Source of the DNA: Larix kaempferi
Taxonomy: Eukaryota > Streptophyta > Pinopsida > Pinales > Pinaceae
Direction: 5' to 3'
DNA length: 64,000 nt
Assembly (NCBI GenBank): GCA_027924585.1
Contig: BSBM01000036.1
Span: 4,023,001 to 4,087,000 of the forward strand
Shown: positions 33,658 to 46,080 of the stretch, in pieces
How the letters are laid out: every line of letters starts with the position of its first letter
Position numbering within the stretch: the first letter of the stretch is position 1
Made by a program: the position numbers and the translations under genes
Notes under the pieces: model-generated
What the model saw: the letters and a program-made list of their open reading frames with translations, nothing else
Database searches by the model: none
What the model was told of the DNA's origin: nothing

Positions 33658-34500
33658 CTAACAACAAAACATAGAATAATAGAAACCAAACATTCCTAGA
33701 AAGACCTTAAACATATCAAATATGCTCCTCGTCCACCGATCGGGGAGTGCTAAATTCTCGAACTCGGCAAGAGCAGTCTGTTGCACCATGTCCATTTCCA
33801 TAAGTTTGGAGTTGAAGAAATCCTCCACACTTGATTGACGACCAAACACAAGCTCCTGAATTAAAGTTTGATGTTGGTCTCGGTCTAGAGTTAATTGTGC
33901 CAACTTCTCTTCCTGCACCTCCACCCTGTTTTCCAACATGCCACGAACCCGCTCTTCCAGTTCCACCTGACAACTAAGCCTCTCCAACATATTCTCGATT
34001 CACTCTAGTTTCCCCCTGAATCTATAAATTGATTTCCACATACCTACAATTTCCCCTGCTACACGCTTTATTTCCATCACACCGCCTTGAACGCCCTCCA
34101 TCATAGTCTTTGAGTCAGGAAGGATTTCTTGAGCCTTGATATCTGCCCCACTAGATTTCATAACACCCACCAACCTTCTTTCCATTGATGATCTATAATT
34201 GAAATTCCAAATGACCCAACCTCATCCTCCTTTACACAAATGCTTAACCACTGACAAGAGTCCTTGCTTTCCCTTAACGACTCTGGTTTTACTTCCTTGC
34301 AATAGATTTCATACCACAAGCAGGAGTCCTCACATTCTTCCAACAACCGAACCTCAACCACCTTGGAACGAGTACCAAAACATAGAAGGAGAACATCTAC
34401 CTCTTCTAGCCCAGGCCGAGTCACTTGATAAGCTGCAATAATAACCTGAAGCCATACTTGATCCTAGATTTATCCCACCCTCTCTCCAGGATTTCATATC
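33658..34500 (-). pseudogene. Degenerate coiled-coil protein, minus strand
   Basis: One minus frame reads 34185-33658 across a single TAG near 34002. It is rich in Glu, Gln, Leu and Met in heptad-like spacing (LEERVRGMLENRVEVQEEKL), predicted coiled coil. A frameshift upstream leads to a Cys/Trp-containing part (34424-34158, with DSCLWYEIYCKEV and DSCQWLSICVKED, which look internally repetitive). The family is not recognised. Its position just upstream of LINE remnants on the same strand may be coincidental. Confidence 0.45.
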
Positions 34501-34759
34501 AAGCTCCATAATTACCCATGAGCAATGTAGAACAGTCATGACGCAAAGACACGAGATCTCATAGGGACAAGATGTGAGGAATGTGCGAAACAAATGACGA
34601 ATACCTTGAGGTTTTCAAGGGGATTGCATGACCAGTGCCACCCCCGATCCATGCATAAACAATATTTTTGGCATTTAAATTAAATTTCAAAAACGACATT
34701 GCACCCCTCCCTAATGTTGGTTAAGAGGGGGAAACATACACACAAACCTTTCATAAAAG

Positions 34760-35110
34760 CTACGAGATCCACTTTGTAGTGGAGGACCACTGTTTAACAC
34801 CATTACAACTTTGTCTAATTGAGTGCTTGCATTAGTGATTTTATCAACCAAACAATTATTATGCCACCGGATATGCCAAAAAGAGAGCTCTTCTATGCGT
34901 GAAGATTCCGCTCAATCATGTTGAGAATGTGATTTTGAATCGCTTGAGACTGAAAAAAGCCATCACAAAACTGCTTTATGACTAGAAGGGAATCCCCAAA
35001 GATCATCAATTGTGAAATTTTCAAGCTTGAGATTATCTTCGATCCAGAGAATAAGGCATATAACTCAACAAAGTTATTAGTTGTGCATCCAAGACCTCAA
35101 GAATAATCCA
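34760..35110 (-). pseudogene. LINE-2 RNase H remnant
   Basis: On the minus strand, CTTNNFVELYALFSG and LMIFGDSLLVIKQF match the archaeal-type RNase H found at the end of plant L1 ORF2 (compare NNWAELSAL and VFGDSAFVI in LINE-1). The stop TAG follows shortly and the C-terminal part is lost. Confidence 0.7.
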
Positions 35111-36330
35111 AAAAAGTTTAAAAAGATAAAAATTAAACACATCATTCTTTTTAAACCGTGTATAAAAGTATCTCAATTATTTCCTATGCTTTTCCAATAA
35201 ATATACATAATTATACATGTACACAATAATAAATTGGGGAGTTTAGTAGTCATACAACTTACATTTCATTCTATTGTGTTGGGCATGACTTCTCTTACAA
35301 CAATAGAAAGGTAAGTAATATTTTTAAATTTTTTTTATGTAAGAGATTGTATTATCTAAGAAGAATATGTACAATAATAATAATGATAATTTTGGTCCTA
35401 GGAATCCAAAACAAACTAACCCACACCCAAATTATAATAAAAAACTGTCTTGTCCACATAGGCTCAGAGTTTTACAAAATGTATGAGAATTTGCTTGACA
35501 ACATTTGACAAAAATAGCATTCTGGACACTATTGGCCTCTAAATCGATAAGCAAAAGAAACACTAGGACAAAAAACAAACATGTTGCTTGAGCTTCTAGC
35601 TAGCAGAAGAATCATCATATTTTCCAATAGAAGGATTGCTTACGTGCTTCAATGCCATGGGAATGATGATAGGTGAGTTGAGTGATTAGGCGTCCATACT
35701 TGGGTATTGTGAGTAGATGTCCAATAGAGTTTTCTGCATGCGTACCAATTGCTGCATATGGAACTTCAATTATGCCATATCGCTTCACATTTTGAAAATC
35801 AAGTGGATGTCCTCCTTCGCTAGACGCTTGCTTCCTGTTCCCCTACATTGAGACCCAAACCTGAGAAGGAGGAGGAGCCTAAGAGGGTTTTGTATCTTCA
35901 CAAAGCCGATTGGAGCAGAATGACAGAATTGGTGACCAGCTTGCCAATCGGGAAAAGTAACTAATTTGGATGGGTCGATGCGAGAAGGCGTACCTTCCTC
36001 TTCCCAAACAACTCGGGAGCTCCATGGATTCAGAGCCTCTTCCCGCGATTGAGTAGTTTCTGGCCAGATGGGCACAAAGAGGCGTTGATCTGTTTACAAA
36101 ATTGGATCCTCGAATCGCTCCCAGATCCTTTCATTGCGTGATTGAATCCACATCTCATTTCTTACTCCCACCTTCTCATATGTTGATGGAATCACTATGT
36201 CAACCCTCGCTTCCAAAGTATCTTGTGCTTCAACATTTCCCTCTCGATTATCCTTGTTCGTATCTCAAGCATCAAAATAGTTTTCCCCATCCTCTTGATT
36301 GGATCTCCCTCTAATTAGAGCCCACGAACC
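35111..36330. other. Unassigned segment between LINE-2 domains
   Basis: This lies where the zinc-binding part of ORF2 should be. A 96-codon minus frame (36075-35785) has no recognised domain. It may be an insertion, or the two LINE pieces may come from different copies. Confidence 0.35.
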
Positions 36331-37640
36331 ATGGTGTGGCCTCCCTCTTTCCCTTTGGTCTAGCAATGTCCTACCAACTAACTAGATGAGAGCCTTGGTA
36401 CTGCTTGCTGCCCTTCCATAAAAAATTAAAATAGATCCGTCAAATAAAATTTAGAGTACCTTTGGGGATATGGGCCATCAAATGCCAGTGCATTGAAATT
36501 TCCTCAAAGAGAGAATTGACAAGAACCAAATGAACCCCCCAAGAGATTTAGCGATTAAACCACACATTGACTCAATTTTCAATCTTCACAATTATCCAAG
36601 CCCAGTCCACCCTACCATAGCAATTCTGTTTTAATTTATAGCCCAAATAATTGAAACCGATGTCCAGACTATGAATAAAAAAGGGGAAATATTGTTCCCA
36701 AACCATCCGTCTATCCCTCAAGGACTTTGGGCAAAAGATTTCCGATTTCCCCACATTCATTTTTCCATCCTCGAGGCACGAAAAAAAGGTCGATGATGTC
36801 TCTAAAATGATTCCCCTCCTCTCCTTCTACCAAATAGAAAAATAGAATATTAAGGCTAATAACAACAAATGTGAAAGTTGTTTCCTACCTACAAAACAAA
36901 TACCATGGATCAATCTTCTTCTTCTAGTGGCATGGGTTTCCCTACTAATCCCCTCCGCAACTAGTACAAAGAGGTAGGGTGACAAAGGATACCCTTGCTT
37001 AAGTCCTCAAAATGGCTTACAGAAATGAGAACCATAACCATTTATTATAATAGAAAAAGAAGAAGTACTGTCACAACACATCATCCAATGGACAACATCA
37101 TAAGTCTTAGATCAAACCAAGAGAATTGATCATTAGATTTATAAAAGTCCAACTCAATTACACCAGTTGGAATGTTTTCTTTATTAATCGAGCGAATTCC
37201 TTTCGTAGAACCTATGGCCTCATGGATAATGACCTTTGAAAAAGACTAATTGTTTCGCTAAAATCACATCCGAAAGAATGGAATTTAGTTGGTTTGTGAT
37301 CACCTTAGAGATGATCTTATTTACATAACTACAAAGAGAGATAAGGAAAAATTCATAAAAAGACTATGGATTGTCCACCTTAGGGATTAAGGCCAGGAAG
37401 GTAGCATTGAGTCCCCTTGGCATCCTTCCTGTAATTTTGACTTCCTCCATTATTGAAAGTAGATCTTCACCGACTAAATCAAATAAATCCAAGAAAAATT
37501 CCATAGTCCACCTATTCATGCCAAGAATTTTATCCTTATGGAAGGAAGCAATAAATACCTTAAACTGTTCCTTGGTTACTGGATGAAATAGGTCATCATT
37601 TTTATCCTTCTCGATCAACCAAGGGAAGTGGCTCATCATT
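36331..37640 (-). pseudogene. LINE-2 reverse transcriptase remnant
   Basis: The minus frame at 37639-37364 carries the plant LINE RT start region (VTKEQFKVFIASFHKDK, then W..EFFLDLFD, ending FLALIPKVDNP). The stretch at 36760-36572 carries the later RT segment (LDIGFNYLGYKLKQN...GRVDWAW), equivalent to the LINE-1 segment at 22262-21900. The RT core between them is recognisable only in broken frames. The element is older and more decayed than LINE-1. Confidence 0.8.
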
Positions 37641-38217
37641 CCTAGAACTGCTTCAAGGTTTGGTTGATTTGGTTTAGTGAATTAAAGTTTAAAATGACTA
37701 ACCCCCAATATGGCCAAATCCTGAAACCCCATGATTGGATGCCCTTCTTGACCTGAAATGGATCAATATATAATTTGTCATCTATTTTGGTGCATTTTGG
37801 GTGGAAAATATTGGAGGAATTGGCTTGCAGGGCCCATTTTAGGGGTAGGTCTCACTTTGCAGATTTGGGGTCCAGAACCTTTTGGGGCTTGTTTGAGGGT
37901 CTAAATGATGTTTTTTGGGGTCAAAATTTCATTGCATAAGAAATTATCCCTTGACACGATTATGCACTCCGATACCTTTCCAATGATCCAAGAATCACCT
38001 CAAACGAAGTCCGTATGAGGAAGTTATGCCTCCTGCAAGTTGACCTATCCAGTTGACCACCCTAATACCTAGTGGATTCCATGTCAACTCTTGTTTCTCA
38101 CACATGTAGAGATAGTCACATGTGAAATTTCAAGAACATTCTAGAAGGTCCAAAACCCTAACCCTAATTGAGAGTTTGGGCATGCAAACACCCTACAAAT
38201 TAACCCTAGACAACTAT
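37641..38217. other. Intergenic, nothing recognised
   Basis: No supported frame or repeat. Confidence 0.4.
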
Positions 38218-38777
38218 TGGGCTATGTTATAATACCGGGTCATTAGGAAAATAAGGCGTTCCATTCTTATGGTGTTATTATATTGTTCCATAGTTGATAA
38301 AAAACATGGGAGTAGATATTAGAGTAGAACAAAGGAAATAGGAGATCCTGTAGCAGCTATTCTGGTCATAAAATCATAGGTAACTCCTTAGAGAGTACCA
38401 CTTCCTTTGTATTTGCATGTTATATAATAGAGCAAGGCATAGTCCTCATTGTTGGATGGTTCTTTTCCCATAGTGAGTTTTCCCATGGTAAATCTTGTGT
38501 TATTTGTGTATTTCTTTGCTCTTGTTAATTTTCTTACAATTACAATTATTTAGCATTAAGTGGAAATATGGTAATAAAAAGAACCAAGTTGTAAGATCCA
38601 TTGTTATGAACTATTCCAATGGAATATCCATGACCATTTACGGATCATATTGGTATCATAGTAGTTTTGTTTGGGGTTTTGTGGGAAATTGCAGGATCCA
38701 GTAGTTGGTGAAAGAAAAAAGTCTTTAAACCCTAGCCATGGCAGACGAGTCTGGTGAAGAAGCAGTGGGTAATTATG
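38218..38777 (+). mobile_element. Possible truncated copia: LTR end, PBS-like site, gag start
   Basis: A PBS-like TTGGTATCATAG is near 38649-38660. It is followed about 80 nt later by CCATGGCAGACGAGTCTGG (ATG at 38738, MADESGEE), resembling the 5' untranslated region and gag start of a copia element. The sequence then switches to the dispersed repeat at 38778. The LTR start is not determined. Confidence 0.3.
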
Positions 38778-38976
38778 ACATTAAGTGCACCTTTTTGTAA
38801 TAGATATTGGTGCTAGTTAGATCATAAGTATTGCGCCTAATTTCAGGGAGTGGAGAGTCTATATTTCTATTTAATGCTAACCACCATATTCCATAAATAT
38901 AACCTGCCATGCACGGAAATTAGGGTTTTCTCATGGTTTTATACTTCCTATTTTGGGCCATTTCTATATGTTGTGA

Positions 38977-39602
38977 TGTTAAGAATTTTTTTTTTCCTTG
39001 GAAAAAAATGTAATTTCATTAATGATGTTAAGATTATATGCTACTAAAGACTAAATTCTAACTTCATGAGCATCTAAAACATTTTCACAATAGCAACATA
39101 AAGAGGATCTCTGAAAGACAAATAATCACAAGGTACACAACAATTTATCCTGGGAAACCCTCAAGGGGAAGAAAACCCAACAAAACTTCCTCAATATAGA
39201 TTACCAAAGTTCATTGTCCTAAGAAATAAGTCTCATAAGAAAGAGAGTCAAAAAACCCAAACACAAGAGCCAACAAAAACCCTCCTCCTTTGCTAGCCTT
39301 CCTCTTTCTCTAATGTGCAATGCTTGAGTGAGTGAATGGTGTAAATGAGAGAGTGAAACTCTCTAACTAGGCCGGCCTCACTAACTTAACTGGGCCGACC
39401 TCTCTAGGGAGACTCAAATAATATTTACATTAAACTCTTTTGGGTACTAATGAACTGACTTACAATGGAGGATTTAACTCATGAATTTTACATGACCAAG
39501 TGTAATAATGACATACCCGAATGAAGGAAAAACATCTCCGAAGGAGGTACAATAATAATAAAGTACAAGTAGAATATTCTTTGAAGTTACATTATTTCAA
39601 CA
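38977..39602 (-). repeat. Copia 2, 3' LTR (with small insertion)
   Basis: It matches the other LTR except for an extra 41-bp T-rich block (38985-39025) bracketed by the 8-bp repeat TGTTAAGA (38977-38984 and 39026-39033), and for other indels. On the minus strand the block ends in a poly(A) run, like a severely 5'-truncated LINE tail. Confidence 0.85.
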
Positions 39603-39858
39603 CTCACCCTTAACAAGAAGGGGATTCTATTGACAACAACAACAACAACAACATGTGTGTCTCTACACAACATCATCGGAAGGAGGGAGGAGGAGGCATC
39701 ATCTGGAACATTGGATGGTACATCTATATTTCATCGGAAATTTTTCAACAACATCAATATCAGCAACTGAAACAACTTGCTGTAACATCATCATCATTTG
39801 CAGCACAGAGCTGGAACATCATCAACTATGGAAACAGATGCATCAACAACCAATATGA

Positions 39859-40430
39859 TCCTTCCTTTCAGAATTTCGGGATCAAGTTCAACATAGGTGA
39901 TCCTTCCTTTCAGAATTACGAGATTATGGACAATCCTTCCTCTCGGAATTATGGGATTCTAGTCCAACAACACTGGTGATCCTTCCTTTCGTAATTACGG
40001 GATCATGGGAAATCCTTCCTTTCAGAATTACGGGATTCTAGTCCAACAACAATGGTGATCCTTCCTTTTGGAATTAAGGAATCATGGACAATCCTTCCTT
40101 TCAGAATTATGGGATTCTAGTCCAACAACACTGGTGATCCTTCCTTTCGGAATTATGGGATTCTAGTCCAACAACACTGGTGATTCTTTCAGAATTATGG
40201 GATCATGGACAATCCTTCCTTTCAGAATTACAGGATTTTAGTCCATCAACATTGGTGGCTCTCAGACAATCCTTCCTTTTGGAATTACGGGACCCAGTCA
40301 ATACAGATCTACCACTACAACACACTAGACGATCCTTCCTTTCGGAATTACGGGATCATTGTCCACCACTCACATCTTAGACAATCCTTCCTTTCGAAAT
40401 TGCGGGATCATTGTCTAAGGATGATCAATC
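39859..40430. repeat. Tandem array in the copia 2 3' untranslated region
   Basis: About 13 copies of TCCTTCCTTTCGGAATTACG or close variants, followed by GGATC or GGATT, at alternating spacings of about 33 and 46 bp (a ~79-bp dimer period in the left half). It lies between the RNase H end and the 3' LTR. Each core carries GATCC...GGATC and TTCC/GGAA inverted pieces, so it could fold. Confidence 0.85.
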
Positions 40431-41900
40431 CCAACTGCGCCACCAAAGTATCATCAACACTACTCCCCCTTTCGAGGGAAGTCTTATGGACTATACCAAG
40501 CTTGTCACGAAAGTGCTCAAGCTTCACACGATACAAAGGCTTAGTCAACACATCTACAACTTGCTCATTTGTGCTCACATATTGGAGCTTTACAACTCCC
40601 TTCTGCACCATATCTCGAATGTAGAAGTACTAGATTTCTATGTGCTTTGACTTATCATGGAACCCAGGGTTCTATGTCATCTTCACGTAGCTTTGGTTAT
40701 CGCATAAAATCATTGTGGTATCCAACTCCATATCGAATAGACTTGATAACAAATTTCAAAGCCATATGGATTCACAACTAGAGGAACAAGCTGCAATATA
40801 TTCCGCTTCTGCAGTGCTGAGAGCAACATTGGACTGCTTTCTACTTAGCCATGAGATCATGGCTGACCCTAGACTAAAACATCCACCTGAAGTGCTCTTT
40901 CTATCCGAGACACTTCCTGCCCAATCTGAATCTGTATAACCTTACAGTATGAAGTCATGATATCTAGTATAACTAAGACCATAGTCTGTCGTACCTTTTA
41001 GGTACCTCATCACATGCTTTGTAGCTATAGGGTGAACACGTCTCGTCTCAACCAAATACTGGCTCAAGGTGTTCACATCAAAGCATATATATGGCCTGGT
41101 ATTCATCAATGACCCAATAATCTGTCTGTATAGTGTCACATCCACTAACTCTGACGAAGCATCGGTCAACAACTTCAAATTTGTATCCATGGGTGTGGCC
41201 ATGGCTTTACTTTCCAACATATCAAACATTTTCAGGATTTCTACTACATACTGGGACAAACAACCTTTTCCACAAATAGAGACTAAGTGTCTCTCCATCT
41301 GTACTGTAGTCACTCCCTTTGAAGCATAGATTTCTTGTTCCTTCTATAACTGAGCACTATCCTCCCTCTGCATCTTGTACTCTCTGTATCAGGACATTCT
41401 GCACTGGAGTGACTGGTAGCATTCTCTTCTGATGATCCTCTGTGTATCCATCTATTTCATATTTCTAGGTCATTGGATACCAAGGTCTCAAACTTTGTTG
41501 CAAGTTCTTTCTTGCATTGATCTATGAGCTTCTCATCTTCAACCTTGTAGCAAAGGTTGATGTCTCAAAATTCTAGGTGATATTTGATCTCATCATTCTA
41601 TCCCATGGGTGCCTTCTGAGCCCGTACAAATCCTTCTTCGATCTTTCCACATGTAGTTCTCAATAGAGAGTCCTGAATCCTAGAGGTTGCTCGATATCTT
41701 TTTCTACTTCGATTACACCATTTATCTAGTGTAATATTCACCATTGAGGAAGTGCGTTTGGCCACTAGAGAAACATTTCGTCATAGTCAACTCCCTTTTT
41801 CTTTGTATTTCTATAGGATACTTGATTTCATAAGTCTTTTTGAATGTTATAGTTGAACCACCGTCACTTGTTCTACGGAACAAGTCTCACCATTCTTCAT
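40408..41900 (-). pseudogene. Copia 2 reverse transcriptase and RNase H remnants
   Basis: On the minus strand, about 41850-41560 contains broken RT motifs (GVDYDE, IEQPLGF-like and LYGLR-like pieces). 41313-40942 gives the RT end (CLSQYVVEILKMF...TPMDTNLKL, YRQIIGSLM, HVMRYLKGTTDYG). RNase H follows (DSDWAGS, DRKSTSG, STAEAEYIAA), and 40611-40408 gives the C-terminus (VKLQYVSTNEQVVDVLTKPL). TAG and TGA stops replace residues expected to be Gln or Arg. Confidence 0.88.
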
Positions 41901-42389
41901 TTGTAGGTGATCATACACGATATTTCCTACAAGTCAAATTCATTTGCATGATTAGAAACATTTCATAGTTTCCAAAACATATTAATAATGACAAATTATT
42001 ATGCATAAAAACATAGGTCTCACAGTCATGAAACTATCTTAGCCAATGCATCAACACAACATTCATCCATATCCTGTATTCATATGGTAATTTTCTAGAT
42101 GCCTTCCATCTCTACCAGAACATTATTAAGAGTGTGCACTACTCTCAATATGTTAGCAAAGAGGTTTCACTCTAGATAAGTAGCAATGGAATGTTGTATA
42201 GCACCATAGGCTACTTACCCATCACATGCATATTAGTAGTATATTGTTCATTAATGCAACTAATCTAATCATGCATACTACACTTCCACAATTGAACAAT
42301 ATCATTTAATTTTTTTGATAAGATGACAATTCAAATACTTATCTTAGTTTGTTTGGTAGGATCTCTTTTGATCCTAGTCTCCTTGCAGA

Positions 42390-42670
42390 GATGATTAGAA
42401 TGTCTGATGGTAAGCTCTACTCCATTATATGATTTTGAAGACCTGTGGCTTTCTTGATCATGCTGGTCAAGTATTCTACACCATAAATCACATAGACTTG
42501 TAGTATCAAAGCTGTTTTTAAGTGAACTTTCAATTTATATGAGTCACCTTCTTCAATAACAGCTGCATCTTCTCAAAACTTCATCATCTATATAAGTAAC
42601 TCTAAAATATTCCTTATCTAAAGCTGAGATATAATGTAGGTTCTTCTTCAGGCCTAATATGTATAGTACA
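42390..42670 (-). pseudogene. Copia 2 protease-distal remnant
   Basis: The minus strand reads MKDVLYILGLKKNLHYISALD, the conserved segment after the copia protease active site, then decays. No active-site DSGAS is visible, and the adjacent GAG-pre-integrase and integrase are not recognisable between here and 41900. Confidence 0.65.
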
Positions 42671-42679
42671 TCCTTCATC

Positions 42680-43567
42680 TTATAGAACATATTCTTCTAC
42701 TTCTTCCTTTTGTAACTTCTTGAGCATTTCTTCTTCTTCTTTGCCTAAATGAGCATGATGTCTTTTGTTATTCTTTTTGTATTCTTCTTTTCTTACTGGA
42801 CAATCTTTAGCAATATGTCCCATCTTATCATACTGATAACATTGATAAGAAGAGAAGTCTCTCTGCTTGAAGTTTCCCTTCTTGTACTTCTCAGGAGGAT
42901 GAAACTCCTTATGAGTTTCCTTCTGGTAGTGAGATTTTCCTTTTCCTCTTTTAATATGGGTATCTAGTACTTGATCATCATAACTAAGTAGTGCTTCTCG
43001 ATTTTCCACTCTAGCTTCCTCTTGAACACATTCTTCCCATACAATTTCAAATTGTAGACTTTCCTTTCTTGCACACATTGTCTAGATAAAAGAATCCTAA
43101 GGTGTATTAAGACCATTGGGAGCGGTCATCACTAATTCATCTTCATTAATATTGTCTCCAATTGCTTCTAGTTGTTCTTTGAATTGAGAAACTCCTGTAA
43201 AATATTCTTGGATAGATTCACCTTCTCTCATCTTTGTACTTTTGAGTTGGGTTCTCAAATTCATCTTCCGATTAATATTCTTTCCTTCATACATCCTTGA
43301 TAGGGAGTCAAACATTTCATTAGGTGTTTTCTTGGAGGAAACTTGAGGAATCAAGTGATCCTTGATGGAATCCGCTATGATCCTCTTGGTTCTAATCATG
43401 TCCTTCTTGTGCTTTTCCTTTGCTTTAGCTTCTGTGGGTTCTGGCACAACTTCCTTAAAATACTTGACAAGATCATTCTCTTCTAGAATGAGTCCAATTA
43501 TGTATTTCCAAGTACGTAAATTTTCTATGCCTTCCAACTTGTCATCAACCTTAGTGCATGGAGCCAT
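42680..43567 (-). pseudogene. gag: Copia 2 gag with zinc knuckle
   Basis: Gag starts at ATG 43567 (MAPCTKVDDKLEGIENL) and carries a UBN2-type domain (KDHLIPQVSS, MFDSLSRMYEG, LRTQLKSTKM, SIQEYFTGVSQF). Two TAG codons at about 43100-43080 interrupt it. The same product continues with CARKESLQFE...VQEEARVENREALL and a CCHC knuckle CYQYDKMGHIAKDC. Confidence 0.88.
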
Positions 43568-43965
43568 CTTATCTCGGAGAACAGAAAATGACCAGAAATT
43601 GAAATATCTCAAAAATGAAAACTGAACTCACCAAAAGTTGCACTTGACCAAGGCGAGTATGTTGGTACAATCAGTTTTTGAAGAATCCACAATTTAACCC
43701 CTGAAACTAGACTTGTGAAATTATGGACTGCAGTTTTCTGGTTTTTCTGGTCCCAAGTCAAACTAGGGTTTGAATTTCTGGAATATCCGGCCATTGAAAA
43801 ATTTCGATCTAGGTTCAAAAAGATGCGCCTAGGAAGGGATCACTTCCCTGTGTCACTTGCACTCCAAATTCTTCTTTTGTAGGAAACCCTAATTTTTATT
43901 CCTAGAGAAGGAGAGAGAGATTTACCTGAGTGAAATATGCTCTTTTCAGTCTAGCTCTGATACCA

Positions 43966-44419
43966 TGTTAATATTATATGCTATTAAAGACTAAATTCTA
44001 ACTTCATGAGCATTTGAAACATTTTTACAATAGCAACATAAAGAGGATCTCTGAAAGACCAAGAACAATCCTCCTCCTCCTCCGCTAGTCTCCCTATTCC
44101 TCGCAAGAGTGAGTGAATGGTGTAAATGAGAGAGTGAAACTCTCTATTTATACTTTACTTTTCACTTGAATTTGAACCTAACTAGGTCGGCCTCACTAAC
44201 TTAACTAGGCTGACCTCTCTAGGGAGACTCAAAAATAATATTTACATTAAACTCTTTTGGGTACTAATGACCCGACTTACAATGGAGGATTTACCTCATG
44301 AATGTTACATGACCAAGTGTAGTAATGACATCCCCAAACGGAGTAAAAAAATCTCCGAAGGAGGTACAATAATAATAAAGTACATGTAGAATATTCTTCG
44401 AAGTTACATTATTTCAACA
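43966..44419 (-). repeat. Copia 2, 5' LTR
   Basis: This 454-bp LTR has TG...CA ends on the minus strand. It contains an inverted repeat AGGTCGGCC...GGCTGACCT (stem with G-U pairs), also present in the other LTR as AGGCCGGCC...GGCCGACCT. Confidence 0.9.
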
Positions 44420-45140
44420 TGTGATAGCGCATAAGTAATTAAAAAAAATGCAACAACTTTAAATCAATGTAAAACCCCGTCAAGAATTATAAGAAGGTTG
44501 TTTGGAGTGTCACTTGAGGTCTCAACAAGCCCCAAGTCAACTGACTTGGGACCTCTTCTTTTTCAAATTTCACTCTCTTCATCTAGACACAACATTCTTG
44601 TACCTTATTCTTTTGAGTTTAATTCACAATTGTATGTTGATGAATGGGATTAACGTTTATATGGTACATACTTTATCTCCTTGTTCTAATATCCATTCAT
44701 GAAAGTTTGATTCAAATGCATTTTCATAATGTAGTTTTCCTCACATTTTTGCTTTCTTGCACCCATCACATTGTATGTATCATAGTCTTTGCTATTGAAC
44801 AACGTGGTTTTAATTTGCACTAACTTGCTTAAAAGTACTTTATAGTGTTTTATAGGGAATTGAAGTTATTTTACATCATTTCCTGACTCAAAACTGAGCT
44901 TTAGGAAAAATTGACATTTGCTAATTGCTAGGTAACATGTGTTTGGAGGCTAATGGACCATTTTCCTAAATTAAAATCAATTTTCTCCCAGTGAACCTTT
45001 CCAACTTGAGTTGGCACATTGAAATACTATATAACAGAGATCCAAGATGAACGTACAAAACTTAAATATGGTAAAGCACTATCTCAAACAAGACTCACAC
45101 TTTTGATTAAAATTGCCACTGCACACAAATTTCAGTATTA

Positions 45141-45739
45141 GGGTTAATATACTGACACATGGCCAAAGGAGCAATAAAGAAAACCAAGACTTCAAGGAAA
45201 CAATTGAAAATATAGAGAATTATGAAGAATTTTCATGTTTAAAGGTTCATAATTGAAGTTTTCTTTCCCAAATCAAGAAGCTTAAGAATGATACAAAATT
45301 CACTACAAAGCAATTTTGAGAAGCTTATCATCAAGGAATAACTAATTGATAAAGAAACAATATCTAACTTTGTTGAAATATAGAAGTCGCTAGATATAAA
45401 AATTGAGACGTAGAAGAAAGGAACCAATATATATGCAAATCCAATGGAAGTAAGGATATCTTCAGTGATTTAGGTACAAGCGAATATAAATCCAAATCTC
45501 TTCACCAATAAACATTTCATGATCAATAAAATGACACAAATGTGTAAAGAAGACATGCTACAAAAGATGAATAAAAAAAATTACAAGTATGAAAAATAAA
45601 CATTAGGTTACAAGGACACCTTATTGGCATCTTAATCATAAAGGGTCGATACCTTAATATCAACAAAATCATTTGACCTATATTCTAAAGAATATTAATG
45701 TCAATATAGTTGGGTCTCAAAGTAGAAGTCTATTGGACA
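45141..45739. other. Intergenic, nothing recognised
   Basis: AT-rich, with no supported frame. Confidence 0.45.
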
Positions 45740-46080
45740 TGTGTTGTAGTGTTTGTAGGTTCCCAAAGCAAGGGGGGTCCAAGGGGGCACAATGTGCCAA
45801 TACCCTCGAAAATGTTTTTGGTGTGTGTTTTGAGTTGTTTTCGACCCATTTTAAACTAATTTCAGTCAAACAATTGGGGTTGTAATATATCCAGGTTAAT
45901 GAATTAGGGTTTTGGGTGCTATAATATTGTATTGTAAATGAAAAATATAATACAATGATATAGAGAGTGGAGAAACTCTCATGAATGTTGGTTTTGTTGG
46001 TTTTTGGTTTCCAGTGTAAATCTTTGTGTAATGTGTGTGTGAGCCATTGTTAACTTTTTTTTGTTTTAGATTATGTGTGG
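45740..46080 (+). mobile_element. Probable 5' LTR end of copia element 3
   Basis: If the gypsy element is removed, 46080 joins 61449 and reads ...TTTTAGATTATG-TGTGG-TATCG. This makes a TGGTATC primer-site-like sequence next to the gag leader of copia 3. The preceding ~340 bp would be its LTR. The LTR start is not fixed, because no second LTR is in the window. Confidence 0.4.

Larger units (their letters stand above)
38977..44419 (-). mobile_element. Ty1/copia element 2, minus strand, internally deleted
   Basis: Length is about 5.4 kb. LTRs are at 38977-39602 (3' LTR) and 43966-44419 (5' LTR). The target duplication TGTGA is at 38972-38976 and 44420-44424. The primer-binding site reads TGGTATCAGAGC on the minus strand at 43965-43954. 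Gag, zinc knuckle, protease-distal, RT and RNase H remnants are in order on the minus strand. The integrase region is largely missing. Confidence 0.92.
38778..45140. repeat. Dispersed repeat, copy B (split by copia 2)
   Basis: Segments 38778-38976 and 44420-45140 together match copy A at 27372-28450. Removing the copia element and one TGTGA restores a continuous match. Copy B has a single version of the segment duplicated in copy A. Confidence 0.8.
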
